Origin: Spirochaetaceae bacterium
Lineage (GTDB): Bacteria > Spirochaetota > Spirochaetia > Treponematales > Breznakiellaceae
DNA length: 24,680 nt
Reading direction: 5' to 3'
Assembly: GCA_031284645.1 (NCBI GenBank)
Contig: JAITXS010000022.1
Location: 1 to 24,680, forward strand
How positions within the stretch are numbered: position 1 is the first letter of the stretch; each line of letters opens with the position of its first letter. The notes below the pieces were generated by a model. The model saw only the letters and a program-made list of their open reading frames with translations. It had not been told where the DNA came from and ran no database searches. The translations under genes and the position numbers were made by a program. Of the stretch, positions 15,865-22,784 are shown piece after piece.

Positions 15865-16800
15865 CTAGACACTGTTCGTAATCCGCCGGAGGAGGCTGCG
15901 CATTTTACGCGGCAGCCATAAAAGCGCTCTGCCGGCATGATAAGAGCGGGAAGCACGGATATTGTGTAGATCTGTTTCCGTTGCGGATAAGAGCGCTTCT
16001 TTTTCAAGCAATGCATGGCCGATTTGATTTATTTCTGCCTCTCTTACCGACAACATGGTCTCTTTTTCGAGCAATGCATGGCTGATTTGATTTACTTCTG
16101 CCTCAATCCGATCGCGATCGGATCTGAGATTTTCACTTTCGGTAAGGATTATGTTTATCCTGCGAAATAGATGTTCGGAAAGCGAACTTATTCTTATCCT
16201 TTGTGCTTCATGGTAATTATCCGTATTATGAAAATAATTAACGGCGTTTTCAAGCGAATCTATATCAGAAAAATCTTCGGTTTGAAACGCAGAATATAAC
16301 GCTTCATATGCGCTATATTCTACTCTTTTTGAATATAAGCTCCACAAACACGTATCGATTTTTGTATGGAGATAGCTTTTCTCAACTTCTTTATATATTC
16401 CCAAACTTTGTAATTTTTCTTTTAGACCCATAAAGGCTATGTGGATCGCCAGTGGTTCCTTGTAATGTGTCGTAGCTGCATTGCCACCTTGCCTTATACG
16501 ATAAAAACGTAGTGGTTCCGGCAACAGAGAAATTTTTTTAGCACATACCAATGAGGTATATGAAAAATAAAGATCGTTCACCCTTCTGATTTCCTGAAAC
16601 CAAAGCCTGTTTTTTTTAACCATTTCGTTGCGGTATAATTTATTCCATGCCATTGATGTAAAAGAACTAAATATATGGTTCGGCATATCTTTATATGAAA
16701 AAGGCGAAATTCCCGGACAATATTCGAGAGATATTCCGCCTATCACTCCGTTAGAATGAGTATTTGCATCATAAAAACGAGGAGCGGTTTGCCCTGCCAA
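15865..16800 (-). pseudogene. Headless glycosyltransferase (GT2-like C-terminal part) with coiled-coil tail
   Basis: The 311-codon frame starts at a TTG without a ribosome-binding site, and a stop lies 12 codons upstream. Even so, the first residues (GISPFSYKDM...SMAWNKLYRNEMV, then RVNDLYFSYTSL and LPEPLRFYRIRQGGN) match the region after the catalytic core in GT2-type glycosyltransferases. The nucleotide-sugar-binding GT-A half, with its DxD motif, is missing. The C-terminal part is coiled coil with two tandem 21-residue repeats (NQISHALLEKE and NQIGHALLEKE; 63-bp period at about 15998-16042 and 16061-16104). It ends in a basic SRSYHAGRALLWLPRKMR segment. I call it a 5'-truncated pseudogene. 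A short non-catalytic protein cannot be ruled out. Confidence 0.65.
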
Positions 16801-16876
16801 TAAATATTTACCGTCCCATCCGGATAAATTCTAACGGTTACTTTATCTTAGGGAAGTGATAGATTATGAAAGATGC

Positions 16877-16910
16877 AAAAAAAGAACCATATAACAAATT
16901 ATATGGTTCT
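16877..16910 (-). terminator. Strong rho-independent terminator of the lipoprotein gene
   Basis: AGAACCATATAA (16883-16894) and TTATATGGTTCT (16899-16910) form a perfect 12-bp stem with loop CAAA. On the minus strand the stem runs directly into a run of seven T (16883-16877). Confidence 0.8.
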
Positions 16911-16955
16911 CTAAAATACTACTAACAAAATCAAAATGAAAACCCCGCACAAAGC

Positions 16956-16975
16956 GCCTGCCTCGGATGGCAGGC
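16956..16975 (-). terminator. First hairpin after the lipoprotein stop
   Basis: GCCTGCC (16956-16962) pairs with GGCAGGC (16969-16975) around a 6-base loop, just past the lipoprotein stop codon. On the minus strand it is followed by GCTTTGTGCGGGGTTTTC, so it may act as a weak terminator in tandem with the stronger one at 16877-16910. Confidence 0.45.
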
Positions 16976-16980
16976 ATTCT

Positions 16981-17523
16981 TTATTTAGTCCATTCGAATG
17001 TCTTGACGCAATTATCAAAAACATCATCATATTTTGTCCCCATACTGGGCGAGACAGTACAGGTAATGTCCATTATTGCCGTATTCTTTTTATTTGGAAT
17101 AATATATATTCGTTGACGTACATGTATGTCATTTAACCTCGCTTGTGTTGTCACACATTCACCTTGTAGTCCGCTATTTGTTTGGAAATCAAATCTTTCA
17201 AGCACTTCAAAATCAGCAAAAATTTGTGGGAACAATTCCAAACAGGCTTCAAGATAATCGGAAATTTTACCGGAAAATTGTTCATCCCCAAAGTTAATAT
17301 TTGGCGAAAAATTGTTTTCCGCTGCTCCCATTAGCATTTTATATTTTTGATTGGCATCAACTGTACCCCAATTTTTAGGAGCATACATTGAAAACCCGGC
17401 ATCTTTCTCAATAAAATGAATGCCAAAATCATCTGTGTTTATACTTGCGTTATTATTTTGCGTTGCACAGCCAAGTAAAGAGTAAACCGCCAAAGATAGA
17501 AAAACAAAAGAAACCTTTTTCAT
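16981..17523 (-). CDS. Small lipoprotein of unknown function, PsbP/DUF1795-like
   Basis: 180 aa when started at the ATG at 17523, which has GGAGGT six bases upstream; the ATG four codons earlier lies before that site. An N-terminal signal ends in a perfect lipobox LLGC, so the protein is lipid-anchored after an 18-20 residue signal. The mature part holds FSMYAPKNW and a C-terminal CTVSPSMGTKYDDVFDNCVKTFEW, the pattern of PsbP/Mog1-like folds in which a small alpha/beta domain ends with '...f..i..Sf.w'. The actual role is unknown. It is monocistronic with its own promoter and terminators. Confidence 0.75.
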   Translation of the reverse strand: MKKVSFVFLSLAVYSLLGCATQNNNASINTDDFGIHFIEKDAGFSMYAPKNWGTVDANQKYKMLMGAAENNFSPNINFGDEQFSGKISDYLEACLELFPQIFADFEVLERFDFQTNSGLQGECVTTQARLNDIHVRQRIYIIPNKKNTAIMDITCTVSPSMGTKYDDVFDNCVKTFEWTK

Positions 17524-17549
17524 CAATACCTCCATAAAATACTTGCTAT

Positions 17550-17578
17550 AAGTTAAAACATATAATTTTCTTTGTCAA
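17550..17578 (-). promoter_or_regulatory. Candidate promoter of the lipoprotein gene
   Basis: On the minus strand, a perfect TTGACA (17578-17573), a 17-base spacer and TAACTT (17555-17550). The -10 match is weak, but spacing and position (about 26 bases before the start codon) are good. Confidence 0.4.
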
Positions 17579-17699
17579 TGTATTTTTTCGTTTATATATT
17601 TTCGCTTATGCGATCACTGGACAAAAATCATATATTTGTCATAAGTTAACACCATGAGGAAAACGCAAGAGATATCGGACTTCAACACCTCTACCCTAC

Positions 17700-17850
17700 T
17701 ACCCTAATAAAGGGTCGTAGGGTAGAGGGTATAGTAATATCAGATAGCTGCTACCCCACCCCCGAAGCAAAGAGCTAAGGGCTTCGGGACGATACAGGCG
17801 TTCTACTAAAATCTATACCCTCTACCCTTGACCCTTGACCCAAGCCCCTA
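17700..17850. repeat. G-rich palindromic repeat, fourth copy
   Basis: The left module at 17727-17756 has the core TAATATCAGATAGCTGCTA. A central perfect hairpin follows, CCCGAAGC (17761-17768) with GCTTCGGG (17781-17788). The inverted right module is at about 17795-17820. Five C-runs at 17818-17848 make the minus strand G-rich. This is the clearest copy, with both modules arranged around a central hairpin. It sits directly downstream of gltS. Confidence 0.8.
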
Positions 17851-17867
17851 TTTGCCATTTCCCTGCC

Positions 17868-19169
17868 TCACCGGAATAAACCTGCGAGAATTGAGATAAC
17901 GCCGGTATTGGAAACATCAACGATGAATGAGCCGACAATGGGAATGACAAAAAAGGCTTTCCCCGAGGCTCCGTGTTTTTTAGTGATGACCTGCATACAA
18001 ACAAGGGCATTCGGTGTTGCGCCAAGACCGAACCCGCACAAACCGGCTGCCATAACTGCGGAGTCATAATTTTTGCCAAAGAGCCGGAAGACCAGGAAGT
18101 AAGCGGAGATCACTATCAGGACTATTTGCAATACCATCATCACTATCAAAGGCAGGGCAAGATTTACAAGACTTGCCAGCTCAAGGGAATTTATTGCCAT
18201 TGTGATAAAGAGCGCGAGGGTAATGTCGCCTATCATGCCGATTGCTTTTGAATCAATAATGTAGAGGCCACTCTTATCACCGAAATTCCGTATAACGATT
18301 GCCGCTATCATGGCACCGATATAAGGCGGGAGCGTGAGTCCTGCATCTTTTAAATAGTAACTCAGTGCGGACCCGACTCCGACAGCAACGAGTAACCATG
18401 AGATGTTTTTCATCAGGTGGGGGCCGGAAACTTTGTCTTCGTGATCATCGCTTATCGGATCTGCCGGAGCGCTTGTTTTTGCTATTTCCCCGACTTCCTC
18501 AAGCAAAGCATTCTGTTCCTGTTCGGTGTGCAGCTCAAGAAGGGAGGCTTGTTTTATTGTCTGGGGTGTTGTTAGTTTATGACGTTTAATGATCCACTCG
18601 CCCAAGGGTCCGCCGACCAGGGAGCCTGCGACCATACCGAATGTCGCGCAGGCAACGGCGGCGCTCAGCGCCCCGGGGATACCGTATTCATTTTCAAAGA
18701 GCGCGCCAAACGCGCCGGCTGTTCCAAGTCCGCCTATCATTGGTATGGAGCCGCCGATAAGGCCCATAAGCGGGTTTAAGCCAAAAGCAAGGGCGATTGG
18801 AATACCTATGCAGTTTTGCAGGAGAGCGACCAGGGCGGATACACCCCAGAAGGCGGCAATCAGTATCCCTCCTTTAATAACGAGTTTATAGCTGGCGTTC
18901 ATACCGACCGTGCAGAAAAAACAAATCATAAATACATTCTGTAAAGTGTTGTCGAACTCAAAGTGGACGATGCGCTTTGCACTGAGTATTGCCGTGATAA
19001 TTGCAATGGGTAAGCCGCCGATAACAGGTGCCGGAATGGAGAGTTTTATCAACACGGGGATTTTAAGCCGCAGCCACACGCCGGTATAATATACGATAGC
19101 TCCTAAAGCTGCAGCCTGGAATATATCGAATTTCAGGCTCAGCACACCGTCAACAATAAAATTTTCCAT
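17868..19169 (-). CDS. gltS: Sodium/glutamate symporter
   Basis: Inner-membrane Na+-coupled glutamate importer of 433 aa, close to the usual 400-440 aa for the ESS family. About ten hydrophobic helices fall in two halves, separated by a hydrophilic central loop of about 70 residues (QASLLELHTEQEQNALL...). Signature stretches are IPAPVIGGLPIA near residue 45, GSIPMIGGLGTAGAFG (pore loop 1) and AAGLCGFGLGATPNA (pore loop 2). The start codon has no Shine-Dalgarno. A candidate promoter ends eight bases before it, suggesting a leaderless mRNA. The long central loop is larger than in E. coli GltS and may be lineage-specific. Confidence 0.92.
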   Translation of the reverse strand: MENFIVDGVLSLKFDIFQAAALGAIVYYTGVWLRLKIPVLIKLSIPAPVIGGLPIAIITAILSAKRIVHFEFDNTLQNVFMICFFCTVGMNASYKLVIKGGILIAAFWGVSALVALLQNCIGIPIALAFGLNPLMGLIGGSIPMIGGLGTAGAFGALFENEYGIPGALSAAVACATFGMVAGSLVGGPLGEWIIKRHKLTTPQTIKQASLLELHTEQEQNALLEEVGEIAKTSAPADPISDDHEDKVSGPHLMKNISWLLVAVGVGSALSYYLKDAGLTLPPYIGAMIAAIVIRNFGDKSGLYIIDSKAIGMIGDITLALFITMAINSLELASLVNLALPLIVMMVLQIVLIVISAYFLVFRLFGKNYDSAVMAAGLCGFGLGATPNALVCMQVITKKHGASGKAFFVIPIVGSFIVDVSNTGVISILAGLFR

Positions 19170-19177
19170 AGAAATTC

Positions 19178-19205
19178 AGTATAACAAACTTGCAATATTT
19201 TTAAA
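19178..19205 (-). promoter_or_regulatory. Candidate gltS promoter giving a leaderless mRNA
   Basis: On the minus strand, TTTAAA (19205-19200), a 16-base spacer and TATACT (19183-19178), ending eight bases before the ATG at 19169. Same arrangement as upstream of flhF. Confidence 0.45.
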
Positions 19206-19306
19206 GCCCTAATTTCAATGTGAGCATGGAGTTAGCTTTTGGGCTGCGGGGCGGCGGGAGAGTAATCCTTATATTCTCATGATCCGGAGGAGCGCAGAAA
19301 AAAGTA

Positions 19307-19333
19307 TCAAGCTCCTTGTCCCAATACCGATAT
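19307..19333 (+). promoter_or_regulatory. Candidate sigma-28 (FliA) promoter of flaB
   Basis: TCAA (19307-19310), a 15-base spacer and ACCGATAT (19326-19333), compared with the sigma-28 consensus TAAA-N15-GCCGATAA. It lies about 100 bases before flaB. Core flagellin genes of spirochaetes are commonly sigma-28-dependent. The -35 is imperfect. Confidence 0.45.
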
Positions 19334-19435
19334 TGATAATGTAGGGCAAGGGAATGTCGATGTAAATGCCTCGTAAAGCCGCCTAAAGCGGTGTATAACG
19401 CGGTAAAATCAAAAACCTGAATATGGGAGGATGTT

Positions 19436-20296
19436 ATGATTATAAATCACAATTTGAGCGCTATGTTTGCGGATAGGTCGCTCAAAGTCACACAAAACAA
19501 ACTGGATAAAAGCGCAGAAAAATTATCGAGCGGGGAACGGATTAACCGCGCAGGTGATGATGCGTCGGGTCTTGCTGTTTCTGAAAAAATGCGCAGCCAG
19601 ATCCGCGGCTTAAATAAGGCCTCTGAAAATGCCTTAAACGGTATATCTTTTATACAAACAACAGAAGGTTACCTTCAGGAAAGCCAGGACATTCTACAGC
19701 GCATGAGGGAACTTGCGGTTCAGTCGGCAAACGGTGTTTATACTGATGAAGACAGAATGCAAATTCAGGTTGAAATCTCTCAGCTTGTTGATGAAATTGA
19801 CCGCATCGCAAGTCATGCCCAGTTCAACGGGATGAATCTGTTAACCGGACGTTTTGCGCGTGAAACCGGATCAAACGTGGTTACTGCCTCAATGTGGTTC
19901 CATATCGGCGCGAATATCGATCAGAGGGAACGTGCATTTATTGGAACGATGAGTGCGAAAGCTCTTGGTGTCCGCGATGTCGGCGATGAATCAATTATTT
20001 CTCTTGAAACCCCGGCAGACTCGAACCGTGCGATTAGCACATTCGATGAGGCCCTCAAAATAGTAAGCAAACAAAGGGCAGACCTCGGTGCGTATCAGGT
20101 TAGACTTGAACATGCCATACAGGGACTGAATGTCGGCGCAGAAAACCTGCAAGCCTCCGAATCACGCATCAGGGATACGGATATGGCAAGCGAGATGCTG
20201 CGTTATACAACCGAACAAATTTTAAGTCAATCGGGAACCGCGATGCTGGCTCAAGCGAACCAAAGAGCGCAAACTGTTTTGCAATTATTGCAGTAG
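19436..20296 (+). CDS. flaB: Periplasmic flagellar filament core protein FlaB
   Basis: Flagellin of 286 aa, the standard size for spirochaetal FlaB, which forms the core of the periplasmic filament and is exported by the flagellar type III system without a cleaved signal. The D0/D1 N-terminal part (MIINHNLSAMFADRSLKVTQ, SGERINRAGDDASGLAVSEKMR) and C-terminal part (SRIRDTDMASEMLRYTTEQIL, AMLAQANQRAQTVLQLLQ) are typical. The short middle (MWFHIGANIDQRERAFIGTM) is the FlaB-type reduced central region without the D2/D3 domains of enterobacterial flagellin. GGGAGG lies about six bases before the ATG. Treponemes usually have several flaB copies; only one is seen here. Confidence 0.96.
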   Translation: MIINHNLSAMFADRSLKVTQNKLDKSAEKLSSGERINRAGDDASGLAVSEKMRSQIRGLNKASENALNGISFIQTTEGYLQESQDILQRMRELAVQSANGVYTDEDRMQIQVEISQLVDEIDRIASHAQFNGMNLLTGRFARETGSNVVTASMWFHIGANIDQRERAFIGTMSAKALGVRDVGDESIISLETPADSNRAISTFDEALKIVSKQRADLGAYQVRLEHAIQGLNVGAENLQASESRIRDTDMASEMLRYTTEQILSQSGTAMLAQANQRAQTVLQLLQ

Positions 20297-20362
20297 TTTT
20301 ATATATCTGTGTTTTCATATGCGAACACGGATGCCGCGCCGCTTGGCGTTCTTACATTGATA

Positions 20363-20407
20363 TAAAAAACAAGAACTCCCCGGGACTCTGTTTCGGGGAG
20401 TTCTTGT
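20363..20407 (-). terminator. Strong terminator-like hairpin whose T-run is on the minus strand
   Basis: ACAAGAACTCCCCG (20369-20382) and CGGGGAGTTCTTGT (20394-20407) form a perfect 14-bp stem with an 11-base loop. The plus strand has six A before the stem and no T after it. The minus strand reads stem then TTTTTT, as in an intrinsic terminator. Both neighbouring genes are on the plus strand. Confidence 0.65.
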
Positions 20408-20469
20408 ATGCAGACAGGCTTATTATCGGGTGCCTTTCCCAATTTTTCATTTTTAGTGTACCATAACTT

Positions 20470-21459
20470 ATGATTGAAAGACGCTTTACGGTCCTTGATT
20501 TAATTGATTTGGATTTAAAACAGCATAATTCGCTTAATCTGCGCTGTTTGTGCGGACGGCGGGGACTCCCCCGGGAGATAATGGTTCCTGAAATCAATAG
20601 ACCGGGCCTTGCGTTATCCGGTTTTTTTGATGTTTTCGCGGAAAAACGTATTCAGGTTTTCGGATACGGAGAGGCCGCTTATCTGCAAAAAATGCCTCAA
20701 CAAACAACAGAAGTTCATATTAAACGTTTTTTTTCCTTTGAGGTTCCCTGTTGTATCTTTACCGCGAATTTAACGCCGGAGCTTTTTTTTCAGAAAGAGG
20801 CGGAAGCGGCCGGTTGCCCCGTGCTTCAAACAGAAATTAGTACTACCGAATTTGTCAGCCGCCTTATCCGGATCCTGTTAACGATTTTCGCCCCCAAGAA
20901 AAGTATTCACGGAGTTATGGTTGAAGTCTACGGCATCGGCGTTCTTATCATCGGGGAAAGCGGCATCGGCAAAAGTGAGACCGCTCTTGAGCTTATCAAA
21001 GTCGGGCATCGCCTTGTGGCAGACGATGTTGTTGAAATTCACTGTGTAAACGGGAATGTCCTGCTTGGTACCGGTGCGAATAAAATAATCGGGCATCATA
21101 TGGAAATTCGGGGAATAGGCGTGATAAACATCACCCATCTTTTCGGCGTTAGCGCGATTCGTGACCGTCAACAGCTTGATCTTGTCATAATGCTTGAGGA
21201 TTGGAACCCCAATAAAAATTACGATCGTATCGGGGTAGACGAGGAGTATATGGATATACTTGGGGTCAGCGTACATAAACTTACCCTGCCGGTTAAAGCA
21301 AGCAGAAATATCCGTGTCGTTGTCGAAACCGCCGCAATGAACGAGCGCTTAAAAAACATGGGCTATGATTCGGCAAAAGAATTCAACCACAATATACTCA
21401 AATGGATCGAAAGCAAATCGGCAAAATCCGTTTATTTCGGTCAGGAAGACGTGATATAA
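20470..21459 (+). CDS. hprK: HPr kinase/phosphorylase
   Basis: A 329-aa protein that phosphorylates (and removes phosphate from) a serine of the phosphocarrier HPr, the central switch of carbon regulation where it is present. The N-terminal domain (about residues 1-130) is followed by the kinase domain with the P-loop GESGIGKSETALEL at about 162-175, VADDVVEI, and EIRGIGVINI, the family's capping signature. Length matches the usual 310-330 aa. Spirochaetes have HprK although many lack a full PTS. No Shine-Dalgarno is visible before the ATG, and I could not find a well-spaced promoter. It is convergent with fliG. Confidence 0.93.
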   Translation: MIERRFTVLDLIDLDLKQHNSLNLRCLCGRRGLPREIMVPEINRPGLALSGFFDVFAEKRIQVFGYGEAAYLQKMPQQTTEVHIKRFFSFEVPCCIFTANLTPELFFQKEAEAAGCPVLQTEISTTEFVSRLIRILLTIFAPKKSIHGVMVEVYGIGVLIIGESGIGKSETALELIKVGHRLVADDVVEIHCVNGNVLLGTGANKIIGHHMEIRGIGVINITHLFGVSAIRDRQQLDLVIMLEDWNPNKNYDRIGVDEEYMDILGVSVHKLTLPVKASRNIRVVVETAAMNERLKNMGYDSAKEFNHNILKWIESKSAKSVYFGQEDVI

Positions 21460-21489
21460 TCCGGTAAGTCCCGGTTGAAACATATCGTC

Positions 21490-21503
21490 CGGGGCAAGCC
21501 CCG
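21490..21503. terminator. Small GC-rich hairpin between convergent hprK and fliG
   Basis: CGGGGC (21490-21495) and GCCCCG (21498-21503) are perfect inverted repeats with a very short loop and no T-run on either strand. It lies in the 80-base convergent gap and could weakly terminate both ways. Confidence 0.35.
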
Positions 21504-21539
21504 AACAAAACGATGTCAAATTCGGATATAAGATCGACC

Positions 21540-22571
21540 TTAAACAACCAGCTCATCCTCACCAGCACGGGCAATAACGACTTCACCGGTGTCTTCAAGA
21601 TGACGAATAATAGACACGATTTTTTGTTGGGATTCCTCAACATCTTTTAACCGTACCGGCCCCATAAACTCCATATCCTCTTTGAGCATCTGAGCAGCGC
21701 GTTTTGACATATTGCGGAAAATCTTGTCCTGGACTTCCGAATCCACGGATTTCAGCGCCTTGGAGAGTTCCTGCGTATCGACTTCCCGCAATACTTTCTG
21801 AATTGAACGGTCGTCGAGCATAACAATATCCTCGAAAACGAACATTTTCTTTTTAATTTCCTCGGCAAGCTCGGGGTCTTCTTCCTCAAGGGCTTCAATA
21901 ATCTGCTTCTCCGAGGAACGGTCAACAAGGTTTAGAATTTCAACAACGCTGCCGACTCCGCCTGCCGCCGTATAATCCTCGCTGGAGAGCGTTGAAAGTT
22001 TCTTTTCAAGAACACGCTCAACCTCACGCAGAACCTCAGGCGAAGTTCTGTCCATAATCGCGATACGCCGGGCAACTTCACTTTGCACTCCATGAGGAAG
22101 ATTCTGTAAAATAACCGAGGCCTTGTTCGGCTCAAGATACGCGAGAATAAGCGCAATAGTTTGGGGCAATTCCTGTTGAATAAAGTTAAGAAGCTGTGCC
22201 GGATCAGTGCGCCGGATAAAATCAAATGGCCGCACTTGAAGACTTGATGTTAAGCGGTTTATAATGTCAACCGCCTTCTGGCTTCCAAGCGATTTTTCCA
22301 AAAGCTCACGTGCGTAATCAATACCACCGATTGAGATGAACTGATTAGCCATCATCAGTTCCTGAAATTCCGTTAAAATCGCGTCCTTTTGCTGCGGCTC
22401 AATAGCCTCAAGACGGGCAATCTCAAAGGTAAGCATTTCAATTTCATCTTCACGAAGATACTTAAAAACATCCGCAGAAACATCAGAACCGACACTTACC
22501 AGAAAAATCGCTGCCTTCTGCCGTCCACTTAGTTCTTTCGCATCCTTTTTTGAGCCGTCTCTTTCTCCCAT
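21540..22571 (-). CDS. fliG: Flagellar rotor/switch protein FliG
   Basis: A cytoplasmic C-ring protein of 343 aa that joins the MS ring (FliF) to FliM and receives torque from MotA. The N-terminal domain starts near SGRQKAAIFLVSVGSD. The middle domain has QQELPQTIALILAYLEPNKA, where the family has an EHPQ motif. The C-terminal domain has KKMFVFEDIVMLDDRSIQKV and GPVRLKDVEESQQKIV with the torque-helix charged residues. Spirochaetes have two FliG; location with fliF fits FliG2, the motor form. GGAGG precedes the ATG. It is downstream of fliF but separated by a 213-base insert rather than the usual tight or overlapping junction. Confidence 0.95.
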   Translation of the reverse strand: MGERDGSKKDAKELSGRQKAAIFLVSVGSDVSADVFKYLREDEIEMLTFEIARLEAIEPQQKDAILTEFQELMMANQFISIGGIDYARELLEKSLGSQKAVDIINRLTSSLQVRPFDFIRRTDPAQLLNFIQQELPQTIALILAYLEPNKASVILQNLPHGVQSEVARRIAIMDRTSPEVLREVERVLEKKLSTLSSEDYTAAGGVGSVVEILNLVDRSSEKQIIEALEEEDPELAEEIKKKMFVFEDIVMLDDRSIQKVLREVDTQELSKALKSVDSEVQDKIFRNMSKRAAQMLKEDMEFMGPVRLKDVEESQQKIVSIIRHLEDTGEVVIARAGEDELVV

Positions 22572-22784
22572 AGTTCCTCCGCTTATAGTAAAGGGGGAGC
22601 GTATTCATCGTGACAGAGGAAAATCCCGCCCAAAGAAAAAATCAGTCGGACGGGCTGCTCCCCCTCGCTGCGAAGTCCTCGCCGCTTTGCGGCTCCGGTC
22701 TTCTGCGCTACCCCCACTCATTTTTTTGGGGATCGCCTCCGCAGCAACGCTTCGCGCTGTCAGCTCACTCCGCTCCCATCCCTT
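22572..22784. repeat. GC-rich insert between fliF and fliG
   Basis: It contains GGGGGAGC (22593-22600) and GCTCCCCC (22667-22674) as perfect inverted repeats, a GCCGC-TTT-GCGGC hairpin near 22680-22692, and GC-rich stretches alternating with short homopolymers. Open frames on the plus strand have no ribosome-binding site and low-complexity composition. It looks like an inserted palindromic repeat element rather than a gene, but no second copy is in the window. Confidence 0.5.

Larger units (their letters stand above)
16801..16980. other. Intergenic region with two hairpins
   Basis: It lies between the headless glycosyltransferase and the small lipoprotein gene. It contains the two minus-strand terminators listed separately. 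The missing 5' part of the glycosyltransferase is not here. Confidence 0.6.
17524..17867. other. Intergenic region between gltS and the lipoprotein gene
   Basis: It holds the lipoprotein promoter (17550-17578) and a fourth copy of the G-rich palindromic repeat (17700-17850). ATAAGTTAA occurs at about 17548-17556 and again at 17641-17649, once across the lipoprotein -10 box, and might be an operator pair. Nothing else is seen. Confidence 0.5.

Noticed and set aside
18365..18891. Plus-strand open frames opposite gltS
   Set aside because: Antisense shadows of a well-recognised transporter with normal codon pattern on the minus strand.
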